In this document: positions 1-13,093 of the stretch, one piece after another
Numbering within the stretch: the stretch's first letter is position 1
How the letters are laid out: each line of letters starts with the position of its first letter
NCBI RefSeq assembly: GCF_024713945.1
Contig: NC_134684.1
Coordinates: 164,001-228,000 of the forward strand
DNA: 64,000 nt
Reading direction: 5' to 3'
Source: Dermatophagoides farinae
Lineage: Eukaryota > Arthropoda > Arachnida > Sarcoptiformes > Pyroglyphidae
Made by a program: the position numbers and the translations under genes
Notes under the pieces: model-generated
The model's database searches: none
Seen by the model: only the letters and a program-made list of their open reading frames with translations
What the model was told of the DNA's origin: nothing

Positions 1-1763
1 CATTGTTTCCATTTGTTGTGTTCGTTTCAATAATTTAGCAAATGCTTCGGCACCTTCAAGAAAATGATTGCGAATACGATCAGTTGACCATTCGAATAAA
101 TCAGCAATTTTCGGTGTAAGGAGATAATGTGTATCTCGTAACGCACGATACGATCGTCTGAAGGGTGGTGTATTTGGCGTTGTGGAGAAATTGAAACGTC
201 CCTGTTGATGGTAAGAAAAATTTAATTCAAGAAAAGTATTGATTAGAATAGTGATTGCATTTTCCTCTTCAATCAACATTCTAGCGATCGATGGAACGGT
301 GTAGATTTGTACCGATAATGATAATATCGATACATGTTCTTCATGATCATCTTTAACGAAATCTTCAAGTAAATGTGGATAATGTTGTGTGAATAATCGG
401 GCAAATTGTTTTTTTGGCTTCAGATCAAGCAACAAACCAGACATGAACATTTTATGCCATAAGATACGAATCGATTTCCAGAACCAAGTATCCGAATGCA
501 TAATTTTTTCCAATAAACTTAGATTGGCCATCGACGATGATTGTTCTTGGAAATCATTGAACCGCTGAAAATGATGACCAGGTTGATAAAGATAATCGGC
601 CAATACCAGACGAAATTGTTTACAAATCGGTAACATTTCCATTATCCATACCATCAATCGGGTGACAAATGTTTGATGAGCTACCAGATGTGTGCTAAGA
701 ACTTTAACTTCAAGAACTTTCTCCTCATTTTTTCGATTTGTATCGCTAATAATAGATTTCACAGTATCGCATCGTTCTTGTGTTCCAATAAATATGACAC
801 AACGTCCTTCACGATCGACAGTGTTTGCATAATCGGTAGCTTTTTTGTTATCGCATTTGATGGATTTTGTCAATGCATAAATAACATGTTCATAGGTATG
901 AGTTTCATCATTGTATAAGACAGATGCGTATCGATTAACTTCAGGTTTTTCCACCCGTTTTGTTGTTTGTAATCGTTTCGGTAGATCTGTTTGATTCCAT
1001 TTGAGCAACAAATAGATATAATCAAGTACATAATGAATGACAATTCGTAATCGGATTAGAATATTATTGAATTCTTGTTCGGTCATCAATGATAGGATGG
1101 CGGATAAATCAGAATCTGTGGTTCTTTTTGCTGCATGCAATGAACAAATAGCATCACATTTCCAAGCTTCAGGATCACCACAATCACAATATCCTGAACT
1201 TGATGGACTAATCCTATAACGATGTTGACGATGTACACTATATTTATCATTTTTAATGATCAAAAATCGAATTAAAAATCGAATCATTATCAGATTAAAT
1301 TATTAGTAACATACCTGTGTTTAAAACAATCAACACACAATACACATGTAGGATCCGATGAACAATCACGACAACTATAAGTTGGTTCACCTAATTTAAA
1401 AACTCGTCCACATAATTGTGGTGGTTTCGAAATGTTTTTTAATTTATCCAATAATTCATGTGATTGTTCCACACCCGTAATGAAACATTCGAGTGGTTTG
1501 ATCAATTCTTCATACACACGCTGTTCATCAAATGATTGCGGTGATGTCGAAATTTGCGGACGGAATAGTTCTGGAACAATTCGTTTCCATTGCTCTTCAA
1601 TTAGATCGATAAATGATTCACCATTATCACTGTGAAGATTATTATCGATACATTTGGCATACTTGAGTATATCCGATAATTCAATCGAAGTTTTCAATTT
1701 CCGTTCCGATTGTTGTTGTTGTTGTTGTGGATGTTTATTTTCTTCTAGATGAAAATTATCCAT
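1..1763 (-). CDS. UBR1: E3 ubiquitin ligase UBR1/UBR2 (N-recognin), 5' part, runs off left edge
   Basis: N-end-rule ubiquitin ligase that binds destabilising N-terminal residues of target proteins for proteasomal degradation. Two exons are visible: 1763-1315 (about 149 residues) and 1237 to the window edge (about 412 residues), separated by a 77-base GT-AG intron that splits the UBR box. The UBR box starts near residue 117 (CGRVFKLGEPTYSCRDC, then VLCVDCFKH) and continues in exon 2 as SVHRQHRYRISPSS and YCDCGDPEAW, giving the zinc ligands for type-1 (Arg/Lys/His) degrons. Near residue 250 a ClpS-like N-domain follows (RYASVLYNDETHTYEHVIYA), the type-2 hydrophobic degron pocket. This order is that of UBR1/UBR2, not the other UBR proteins. 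A short polyglutamine tract lies near the N-terminus. Helical, RING and autoinhibitory regions would lie beyond the edge. UBR1 versus UBR2 cannot be decided here. Confidence 0.93.
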
Positions 1764-3238
1764 ATTTTTTCTTCAATGATGATGATGATTATTTTTCAGC
1801 ACTGCATGGAATCAGCAGAAGTAATTTTACCACATACAAACAGTATGAGCAATAAGAATTTTTTTTTGTGAAGAATTAGCACTTGCCTATGGGAATGATT
1901 TGATTAGAAATTACCAGCACCAACAACAACAAAACATAAACATGCGTGAATAAAAAAGAAAAAACGAGAGAGAGAGATTAACAAAATTGAATAGAATCAC
2001 ATACACCAAATAAAAAGAGTGTGCTCAACCAATGCATAGTAAAAAAAAACAAGAATAGACCAATTCTTCAACAATTCCACTTACTCAATGTTTATTATTA
2101 AGAAATGAATAGAATTTTTTATTTTTTTTTTTCAACGAGTCGAAGTGAAAATATAATATTGGCTGTGTGATGTCAGCTGAAGAATAAAAACCGAACATAA
2201 GGAAAACACACTATACTTATTACTCGGATAATGATGCATCACAATGATGCGATTTCGTTTTTGATGATGATATCACTTTCAGATTTTTATAGTTTAATTC
2301 ATTTACATCTACACACGCACGCACACACAATAAGCATCATGACGACGACGACGACGACAAAAAACTCATTAGTAACACCTAAATATTAGGATCATTTGCA
2401 TTTTGTATGAATAAATTCTCCAATTCAAAATTGTTTCACGTGTGATGAATAATATGCTTTTGGCTAGATATGAGATAATCAATTATCAATTAGTTTTAAG
2501 AATTAAATGGATTTTTGCTTTTGAAAAAAATAAAATGTTCGATGTCATGTACAACGTATACAACGTATGTAACAATTGATCAATGATGATCATCATTTTT
2601 TTCTGCTCGAAATTATTATTCACTTTTTATGTGTGTAGATGGCGTGTAGAATTTGTTATAGAAAAAAATTCATATTTGAAATCCAAAACATGTGATTGTT
2701 AATGATCAAAGTTGTGATGTTTTGAATATCATAAATAATGGAATGTTCGACTTTGATTTAATGAATGTTTCTAATTGATTGTAATCTAGTATTTAAACCC
2801 ACCCGAAAATTATCATTAACCATCGAGTATCTGGGATCAATCAACACTTCATCAATCTATCAATAGTGTCAAATTCCCATCATAGTTGCTAACTTATTAC
2901 GATGACGATGTAGTTTATCATTCAGATAGCAGCGCATTTCGAAAATTTTAGATAATTGAAATGAATTTGAATAATAAAAAAAATCATTTATTTCGATACA
3001 TGTGTACAACAACTGATTACATAATGATGTTGATGATGATGAATAATAGAAAAATGTATGTCTCTCTGTGTATAAATGAATGAATGAATGTTACAAAAAA
3101 AAAAATTCAGTGAGTTTTACATAATATATATATGCATCATATGCATAAGTTTTTTTATAGGAAAAAATTGGGATCGTAACAAAATAAAAAAAAACGAAGA
3201 CGATGCTGCGCGATTGAAGAATTTGAAAAAAATAAGGA
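1764..3238. other. Intergenic: UBR1 upstream region and CHD1 3' flank
   Basis: No convincing coding exon. It should hold the promoter and 5' UTR of the UBR gene (right after 1763 on the minus strand) and the CHD1 3' UTR. A minus-strand AATAAA at 2987-2992 is a plausible CHD1 poly(A) signal about 250 bases past the stop. A CACGTG E-box lies near 2437. Otherwise homopolymer runs and short GAC/CA repeats. Confidence 0.6.
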
Positions 3239-6200
3239 TTAACGCTGAACGCTATTTGGTGATGATAATATTGGCGGCTGTATCGACGATGAATTTGGTG
3301 GCGGCGGCGGTGTTGGCAATAAAGCAGGTGTAGATCCAGAATTCCAAGAAGATTGTAAAGTTGATGGCGATGTTGCGGCAGAATTATGGAAATGATGATG
3401 TTGTTGATGATGATTCAATGATGTTCCACCATTAGATGGATATGCACTAGTTGTTGTTCCACTACCAAGTGATGATGGTGGGGGTGGTAAATGACGATTA
3501 TAGCCCATTGGTAATATATTAAGTGGACGTTGTGAACGTTGATCATATGGCCGTTGTTGATGATCATTAGAACGATTATATGTTGATGTATTATTTTTAT
3601 TAGGCGATGATGAATGATGATAATAACGATTCGAATCATTGTAGACACCACCACCACCGCCACCACTATTGTTTCTATAACCATCATGTTTTGATGACCA
3701 TGAAGTACCGATATGATGATGGCCACCACTAGAATTTCTATCATAATCATTACGACGATCATGATAAGAATGTTTACTAAATTTGACTGCCGGACCACCA
3801 CCAATAGGTCCGCTATTTGAATTTGATGATGATCCATGATAATCACGTTTCAGACTGGATGATGTTGATGATGACGTAAGAGATGATGGTGGTTGCCCAC
3901 CACTAGTACGAGAATATTGATGATTTGAAAAATTTCGATAATCAACACCTCCTCGATTCATTGGGTTACGATTATCATATCTATCATTTGACGAATGATA
4001 ATAATGATTCGATTCGTTCACACGATTTGTTATTGTTGATGATCCAGTTTGATTCATCAACAATCCTTTATCCATTGATAATTTTGATGATGATTGATGA
4101 TGACGATTATGGCGATCATGATGATGGCTCGAAGATGATGTCACTTGTTGTTTGGATTGTTTTAATTTTCTATAATATTTATACAACTTTTTCGCCGGCA
4201 ATACAGTAAATTTTGAAACAAATGTCCATAAATTATTACGCCATTCACGCATTTTGGTTGAATCTTGTTGATAATCCTGTAGACATTTGTCAATATGTGC
4301 ACCAATCAATGAAACATATTCATAGAATCGTTCACGATGTTCCGAATTGGAAAGCTCTTCTACTTTGCCTAATGCTTTCAAAGCTTTTTTCGTGGCTCGC
4401 ATTTTTTCCTTACATTCGATAAACACTTCGGCATCAAGTTCATCAACTGAATGGATCGAATTACTCGAACTACTATTATTATTATTCGTGGTCGAATCGG
4501 ATGAGTTTTGCTTTTTCGATGTTGTTGTAGTCGATAAAGATGATGGTTTTATTTTTTCCTTTTTACGTTTCTTATCTTTGCGTTTTTTCTTTTCTTTATG
4601 TTTCTTATTATTATCAACTGCACCATTGGCGGCCACAGTTGATGATTTACGTTTAATTTTTCCCGTCGACGAATTCTTTTTCATGGATGATGATTGTGTT
4701 GGTGAAGGCGAAGCCAATTTACCACCACTATTCTCTTTTTTCTTAATGTTTTTAGTGTTTTTATTTTTCGAAACAATAACATGATTCATTTGAGACGATT
4801 CGGAATTATTCACTTTTTGTTGTGATGCAAGATGACGATGCATTACTTTCAATAAAAATTCAACACGAGATTGTAGCTGTTTAGGCTGAGGTTTCAATTC
4901 TCCATCAGGTAGCATCTAGAAAACAAAAAAAAATCATCATGAAAAGTATGGCTAAACAATCTTTTCAAACCAATTACTACCTTATCGGCTAATTTATAGC
5001 TGGGATCCATTTTGATAGCTTCCCAACTACCAAGACCATATTCATAAACACCAGCCAACAAACGTGAATCATCTTCAATTGTCCATGGACAATCCCAACT
5101 TGCCGATTTGATTTTGATTCCGGTCAACACCCATCTGGATAAAATGGATGGTAAATGTTAGAATAAAAATAACAAATTCTTCATAATTAAAATTACTTTT
5201 TCCTTTCTTCCGGATTCGTCGGCAACATCACGGCCAATGGTTCCAGATCTTTTTGTGTGGCTAAAATGCCTTTAGCAAACACTGTTACACCACCAAGCTT
5301 AAAGCTAGGTCCACGATTGTTCTTTTTAGCTGTTCCAATTTATACAAAACATTAATCAACAGAAATAAAGAAATGAACAAATCCATACCAGATTCGTTTG
5401 ACTGATCTTTTGATTCTGATTCTTTGATTGCTATCCTACAACTTTCTTCAAGTTGTACGGCTAATCGCTGCAGATCTGGAAGCGGTTTCTCCTGTAATTC
5501 AGCATCGATTGCAATCGATTCCAGCCGATTCATCGGTGTAGGAAATTTTCGATAACTTTTTATAAATTTTCGTACTTCTTGTTCACTAAAACCTTTAATC
5601 AATTCTTTATAAGATGATTTTGGTCGTCCACGTCGTCGCGGTCGATCACCATCGGATTCTTCTGAACCAGATTCATTCTTAGCATTTGGATCGTATTCAT
5701 CACCCGAATCTGATTGATTTCCATTACCACGATCCATTTTTGATTTATTACGACAACGTGGTATCATCATTTCCATCTCTTCTTTATGGCGTTCATCATT
5801 TTCAAATTTAATACGTTCAGATTCTGGAATAATTTCATCCCATTCTTTTTCATTCCGTTCACCAGAATTAATGCCCGATGAAACCGCTTGGACGTCTTCT
5901 TCTTCATTGAAATTGAATGATGCGACTTTAAATGAATTCAACAATTCATCACCAAGCGTTTGTGGACCATCATCATCTTCACGAGTTTCAGCACGTTTCA
6001 AGATTTCATCAATATCACATTGAGGTTCTTCATTATCATTTTCCGTTTCTTTAAATAGCTCTTGAGCACCGAATTTAAGAATGGCGCTCAACTCCTCTTT
6101 GTTGAACGGTGTTGTCTTTGAAGAATTGTTCGTATCTTGAAGCGAAGTAGCACGACTATTGGATGAAGCCATAACTGTATGACCGGATGTGTCCATTCGT

Positions 6201-9200
6201 TGGATGACTAGATGATCGAGAACCATTTTACGTTTAGCACGTTCTATAATATCTTCTTCCACTGAACCTTTTGTGACCAGCCTGTATATGTTTACCTGAT
6301 TTTTCTGACCGATTCGATGTGCACGAGCTTGTGCCTGAAGATCATTCTGTGGATTCCAATCTGAATCGAAAATTATCACAGTATCGGCAGTAGCCAAATT
6401 GATTCCAAGACCACCGGCACGAGTTGATAGAAGAAAACAAAAATCTTGTGAACCTTCAGCATTGAAATGTTCCAGTGCTTGTTTACGGAATTCACCACGA
6501 ATCGAACCGTCCAATCGTTGATAGGCAAAACGTCTAAGTGATAAATATTCACCCAAAAGATCTAGCATTCGTACCATTTGCGAAAAGATCAACACCCTAT
6601 GTCCGGTCTCTTTTAAACGACAGAGTAATTTATCCAAAAGCAATAATTTACCACTTCCACGTATTAGTTGCTGCAGTGGATCCAGATTAGCGTATTCATC
6701 AAATGGCCGTACCAAGCTTGCATGATTACAGCATTTTTTCAATTCCATCACAATGTTAGTAAAGCTTGCAATCGATCCTTTCACACCTTTAGTTAGGGCC
6801 TTATAGTTTTTGGTCAATATCCATTTATAAAATTGTTTCTGTATAGAAGTCATATCTACACGAAGAATTTGTTCCACTTTGGCAGGCAATGATTTTTCCA
6901 CATCTTTTTTCACACGTCGCAGCAGATATTGTTGTAATTGTGAATGTAATTTACTAAAACCTTTTTGATAAGCATCTTTATGTTCGGATTCGAAAAATTC
7001 CCATGAATCAAATCGATTGGGCATGATAAAATGTAATAATGCCCATAATTCACGAAGTGAATTCTGTAAAGGCGTACCGGTGATCAGCAGTCGAAAATTC
7101 GTATCGAAGGTCGATAAACATTTGTAGAGAAGAGATTCATCATTCTTTAGTCGATGTGCTTCATCAACGCCAATTACGGCCCATGGAACCAATGAGAGTA
7201 GTGATTTTTCACGCATCAAAATCTCATACGTAGTTAGCAAAACATTGAATTTTATACGTTGTGAACCGGCTTGAGCATACCATTCATATTCACGTATCAT
7301 ATGGCGGCTGGTAGCATCGCCAATATAAACGACTACATTCATCGATGGTGACCAAATATCAAATTCTTTTTGCCATGCAGCCAACGTTGATAAAGGAACA
7401 ACCAAAAGGAATGGCCCAAACAATTGATGTTGATGATACAGGCAATTGAGAAACGATATGGTTTGAATAGTTTTACCAAGGCCCATTTCATCTGCTAAAA
7501 TTACCGAATTATCACGACACCAAGATTGTGCTAGCCAATTCAGCCCGTCCAATTGATAATCACGAAGTTTAAGCTGATCACGACCACCAATATAAGATGG
7601 TTGTAATTTCATCGGTACAAATTTTGGTCGTTGTTTCAAAACTCGACAATATTTGGCCGGAATGTTTTGCGATTTTTCGCGTTGATAATATTCATTGACT
7701 TTGGGCTGAAATTTCTTCGATATTAAGGACCCATCTTCCCAGGTACATTCGCCATATGGCAACCCTTCCCATTTACATAGGTATTCAGGGTGACAAGTTT
7801 CAGAAACACCAATTTTAGGTGGCTGATGGGCAATGATTCGTTCGACAGTCAAATGTAGTTGCCGAAGCTGAGAATTAAGCTCCTCTTGACCTTCATAGTA
7901 ATCAATGTCTTCAGGGGATGCCGTCTTTTTCCTTTTTAAAAAAAAACAAAACATTAATATTAATATTTCCATAATCATCATCATTTATCATAAAAAAAAC
8001 CAATAAGGGCTCTCACCATATTCTGATTTCTTCATCACGTTTCAGGTAAAGCTCAATTTTTTTAACACCACGAGCTTTTTGTTCTTCTAACGATTGCCGG
8101 GATTCCCAAGTACAATGAATGTATGACCAGCCTTTCCATTTGATTAGAAATTGCATTTCTTTTGGTTCATCTGAATCCGCAATACAATCACCATTCGGAT
8201 CACCATTTTCATCAATCTGATAAGAAGCAGTTTTTGGTCCAGTGGCTCCCACACGTCCCATTCGATGTTCAAGCACCTTTTCAATCATTTCACCTTCTTC
8301 TTCTTCGAACTCAATCACTTGTGAAGTGCCATTCTGGCCATCATCATTTGTATTAGTATCGGCAATCAAGTCATCGGAATCTGTATAATCCGATTCTTCT
8401 TTATAACTTATCGTCTGATTTACTGTAGTACGTCTGGATGTTTTTTTCCGGTTACTACTGCCCGCACAACTATTTCGACGGTTTCGATTATTTGATTCAT
8501 GATCATCATCATCATCATCATCACTGCCATCACTTTCGGATTCGGAAAAGGACTTTTTGGTGGCTACCGTTGCCCGTTGGCTAGCACGACGATTCGAATG
8601 TGGACGTTGTCGATTTCTTCGTAGATTTTTTGATCGTTTTGATGATCGATGTTCTGGATCGGAATCCGAATCATCCGATTCAGTATCCTTCATCATCATC
8701 ATCGTCGTCGTCATCATCATCATCATCATCAAAATCGCCACCACGATTACGATCTTTCCAATCATCAGAGCTATAGGGACAAATATAAGATTTGTTTAAA
8801 TTTGATCACTCAATTAATTTGTTCATACTCTTTTCGTTTTCTTCTTCGTTTTTGTTTTGCTTTTGAATCACTATTATCCGAATCATCACCATATGTTTCT
8901 GCTTGAAATCGATCTGGTTCTTTACGAGATCGTGATGATCTTCGTAATGCATCAGGGAAATTTTCCAAAATCTAACCAAAACGCACTGCTGTTAGAATCA
9001 TGATCAATTGGTCAAAACACTAACCTGTTGTATATCCTCTTTATTGCAACCAGAATTTACCGATTGTGATTGTGTCCCCACCACCAGTGGCGCTGTAGTT
9101 TCATTAACAGTTTCATGATTATTTGATTTATCATCTGTAAGGCGATTTTCATCAGTAGTAAATTTTACAGTGACGTTCGAAACGTTTATCGTACTGTTAC

Positions 9201-9621
9201 TATAATAATGGTTTAGATTTGTTAAAAAATTGTTGAAAAAAGGAAAATATTGAAATTTATTTTACTTTATTTTTTGTTGCTTTATAGATGATTTATTATC
9301 ACTATCCGATTGATCTTCATCATCGTTTGAATCGTGGGAGGAAGAATCTTCCGATGATCCAGATGATGATGATGATGTGGAAGATGAACCTGATGATGAA
9401 TGGCTAGATGATTCGGAACCTGATTCATCACTATCATCATCATCATCATCATCGTTGTCGTTGTCATCATGTTCGGATGAATCAGCTGTACGGTGATCAC
9501 TCATGCTTTCATTATAATTTGCACCACGTGCATGTTGCTGTTTACTGCTAATGTCTTTGTTACCGTCACTATTAATGGTGCTTTGATTCGTTTCCTTCAT
9601 TAACAATTGGTCAACATCCAT
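3239..9621 (-). CDS. CHD1: Chromodomain-helicase-DNA-binding protein CHD1
   Basis: ATP-dependent nucleosome-spacing remodeller that acts with transcribing RNA polymerase II and reads H3K4 methylation. Coding exons as I read them: 9621-9266, 9199-9025, 8971-8829, 8770-8017, 7931-5389, 5329-5197, 5134-4981, 4915-3239; phases agree at all these joints. Order: Ser/Asp-rich N-terminus; chromodomain 1 ([15 protein letters not shown]); chromodomain 2 ([16 protein letters not shown]); SNF2 ATPase with DEMGLGKT (Walker A), DEAH box, [10 protein letters not shown] and [19 protein letters not shown] ([17 protein letters not shown]); the helical C-terminal CHCT/DUF4208 domain ([20 protein letters not shown]); then about 270 residues rich in Ser, His, Asn, Gly and Pro. 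About 1,980 residues, slightly longer than fly Chd1. Oddity: in exon 8770-8017 the acidic run changes frame (see findings). The exon may extend to an acceptor at 9643, so an upstream coding exon is possible. Confidence 0.95.
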
Positions 9622-12225
9622 CCATTCAGATTTTGTGTGTGGCTAAAAAATGAAAATAATTCAAATGTCAAATTATGTAAATAATAAACAATTATTATTG
9701 TGGTGAATAACAACAATCCTAGAACAAAACAGCTGACTTGTTTGCCAAATCATGACCCTGATATTACATACCGGTTGATAATGAAATTAAATCTTAGCTG
9801 ATCAACTTTACCACAATATTTTGGACATGAAAAAAACGATATTGTCTAATCAAATCGACACACTGGTTCGCATTAAAATGAAATGATCGATTTAACACAA
9901 ACAAATCAATCTTGTAACCAAAATATTGGTGAATTAATAGAAAAATAGAAAAAATGTTCAGGTATTATTTTTATTGGAACACAACAATAAGAATACACCA
10001 AAATACTTGTATCAGATATCTAAACATTGAATATTAAAAATAAAAAACACTAGATCACATCGAGAACAGATCAAAGAGACCAGACGACGAAATTTCACAA
10101 ACACCACCACACATTCAGTTATTCATAATGATAAATAAAGCATAATACATATATACTAGTAGACTAGTAGATATATATCTGCTATGTTAAGACACAGTCG
10201 CGGACAGATTTTTTCAGATACAACGACATCATCATATTCCTCAACTTAAATTACTTGTCAAGCAGTAGAATCGAATGCTACTTCTCTCATTCATTAAAAG
10301 GGGCCTTAAATTATTATTGCTAGACGTATAATGAAAAGGTAAACAAAAACAACATGGTCGATTTCAAAATCCATTGGCGCCAATGCTACTACTACTATCA
10401 TCGCTCTCAAACAACACCAATGCAATGTGAGCAGTTTTTTTTATTTGGTCGGCAATTTTTCCTTTTTTTCGGTTTCAAATGTTATACTCTTTCCTTTTAC
10501 ACTCAATTTTGTATGATAAATATACAACACAATACAACAAATTGAGACGAATACAAATTTGGACCAAAAGCATGCATATGACGCCATCTATATGGATTAA
10601 AAAGAATCTACAGACTGACACGCCAAAATAATTATGCATGTAGAGAGTTGTAAAGATCTGGCAACCAATAAATAAGGCAATATTGGCAGTGGTTTGTCCA
10701 TAGATAGATGGATGCATTCGTCGACAAGGACGATTCAATGTCAATACACTGTTTCCACATGTTTATTCATTGTAATGTCAAAATGGTTGTCGCTAAAATA
10801 GGTGTGCAATGATAAATTTTGAAGAATTTGTTTGAATTTCATTGAAGAAATCAATCAATGGTAGATTTTATTCCAATTTCAAATTAGTGTAATTTGTTGA
10901 CAAAATTCATTGAAAATCATTTTTGATGGTAGATAATTGAATGAATAAATTCTGATAAATTCTCATGTTGTTTCTTCATGTTTCACAATCATTGTACGAT
11001 GATGGAAATGAATGGTACTACAAACACATTCAAAACAGAATAAGCATGTTTTTCAGTGATGAAGTAATGAAAATGATGTCACTCGAATAATTCGTGTTGG
11101 AACTAGTTAGTCATCATTAGTTGCACAGATTGACATTGAATGAATGGAATAAAATTTCTGAAAATGAAATAAAATTCATTAGCCAACAATATTATGAATC
11201 AAAACACGATAACATACATAAAAATCATCACACACATTTCCTTGATTGTTCAGCATCGATTATTACAGATTCGGATTTATGAATAACGCAATGGATTTTC
11301 TTCGTGTGTAGAAACCACCACCAACTTTATTTGACGATATTATTTACCAAAATCAATCAGCTGAAATTGAATATTAAAAAAAACTCATTAGACATACAAA
11401 ATAATTTTAAAAAATTAAATGTTTATAATGATAACGAATTCAGATTATAAAAAGATTCACATTCGACTAAAACAGCTGATCGCATACACACACATTTCAA
11501 AAGGTCAAGATCAAGTGCTAAAGGTCAAAAAAACTTTTAAATGACAATTTTAATGCTAAAACTATTCTGAAAGCAATTCAATTCTTTGTGTTTCATCAAT
11601 TTTGTTCACAATGAATTAACACAGTATATCTATTAAATTAAATGGATATATGGAAAAGGAAAAGAATTTGAGAAACACTGTCAGGGAAAACGGAAATAGG
11701 TGATAAAATCACATCTTAATATTTTTGACATAAAAATATAAAATTAGATATGAAAGCTAAGCTACCATATATTTGGCCAGATTTTGTTGTAAAACTAGCA
11801 ACCAAAAAAAAAACTAATATAAACCAGGCAACTATTTCCGCTATATTCAAAGTTCCGGTACGAATTTCACAGATACTTTAAATCAAAAAAAACTTGCTAA
11901 AATCATCAATCATCAATTCAATCGAAATGAAAATGATTAAAAAATGATAACAAAAATCTAATAAAAATCTAAATTACATCGAGTGAGAATGTATGACCTC
12001 TGTTTGTCCTTCACACACAGGTTCACACTATGGTATGCCAAGGATTTTTTTCACGAAAATCAAATAATCCAATTGAAAATTTAAGAAAAAAAGAATCGAC
12101 AATGATGAAAAAAACAAAGAAGAGCTAAGCAAAGAAAATGAGCAAAATTAGATACAATCATACCTATGCCAGTGCTTAAGGACGAATAGAGGACAAATTC
12201 GAATTGCTGCTTTCCCCAAAGATGG
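9622..12225. other. Intergenic: CHD1 upstream region, no gene recognised
   Basis: No homology-bearing reading frame in either direction. A splice-acceptor-like sequence at about 9643 suggests a CHD1 5' UTR exon further right. Notable short motifs are a 12-base palindrome ATTGGCGCCAAT near 10373-10384, a tandem ACTAGTAG pair near 10155-10172 and CGCCATCTA near 10575. Open frames of 60-90 codons at 10475-10744 and 12081-12263 have low-complexity, chance-like composition. Confidence 0.5.
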
Positions 12226-12499
12226 TCAATTCGAATACTTTGAAATGCCATAGTCATTTCCAATTTGTGATCGATTCATTTGACCATTATGATTATTGTT
12301 CATTGACTAGAACTAGAAATAGCAAAAAATGAAGATTATCAATGATGAATATGGATAACTACGCAGTTACAAATACCGATTTAGGGCGTTGGTTTCTTCC
12401 ATTTGCTGACGCGTTGATCAATTTTTCCACCATCATCAAACCATCAAGATTATGTTGATTTTCGGCCCATTTTTTGTCTTGGAATAGCGATTTTTTCAT
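12226..12499 (-). CDS. Candidate small two-exon gene, 67-residue hydrophilic protein
   Basis: I do not recognise this protein. Exon 12499-12377 opens with ATG directly after an in-frame TAA and stays open for 41 codons (starts MKKSLFQDKKWAENQ, ends NGRNQRPKS). It ends at CG|GTATTT. A 70-base intron reaches a [20 protein letters not shown] acceptor TTTCTAGTTCTAG, and exon 12306-12226 continues in phase for 26 codons (SMNNNHNGQMNRSQIG) to TGA. Intron size and phase match the neighbours. The product is charged, has no signal peptide or membrane segment, and is rich in Asn, Lys and Gln. It lies head-to-head with IDH3A, 595 bases away, so a shared promoter is possible. It could be chance, or an alternative first exon of a longer minus-strand transcript such as CHD1. 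Confidence 0.3.
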
Positions 12500-13093
12500 T
12501 TAAGATTACATCTTGAAATAAATAGATTTAAGGGATAAATTCAAGATTTTCGAATCAAAAAAAAAATGGCCAAATCATTTGGCTTGAAATTGTGATTGAC
12601 ATGAAAAAATGGAGTTAACAGCTCAAATGTAAAACAATGGACGTACAAACACTACGACAACCAAAATACAAATAGCAAGTTTTGCTACTTTCACTGTAAC
12701 CATATATACTCAATGGAAAAAAATGGCAACTCTTTCTACAATCATCGTAGTGGTACATGAATGAATGCCACTGAAAATTGGATTTCAGCCACCAATATAT
12801 TTTAGCGAATGACAAAATGCTGCTATCACATCAACGATGGTAGTGGTGGATTTTTATTCTCTGATATAATGCATGTGTGCACATGTGCGTGTGCGTTAAC
12901 CGAACCGACCTTCCAACAAAATTTTCACCATCCAAAAAGGCAGAAATCATCAAGAAATTCTAATCTATTGATATACGGTCGAATTGTTGGAATATTCTTT
13001 TTTTTTCTTATCATCATACCCAGTGAATAACCGTCTAATCTATCTTTTCTTTTTAAAATCCGGTTTCAATTCTTTTACTTACTGTAGATAATA
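12500..13093. other. Intergenic: IDH3A promoter region
   Basis: No coding signal beyond short chance frames. It should contain the IDH3A promoter and 5' UTR on the plus strand. If the small gene at 12226-12499 is real, this is a divergent promoter. Confidence 0.5.

Noticed and set aside
3415-3846. 143-codon minus-strand frame overlapping the CHD1 tail
   Set aside because: It is an out-of-phase reading of the repetitive CHD1 C-terminal exon.
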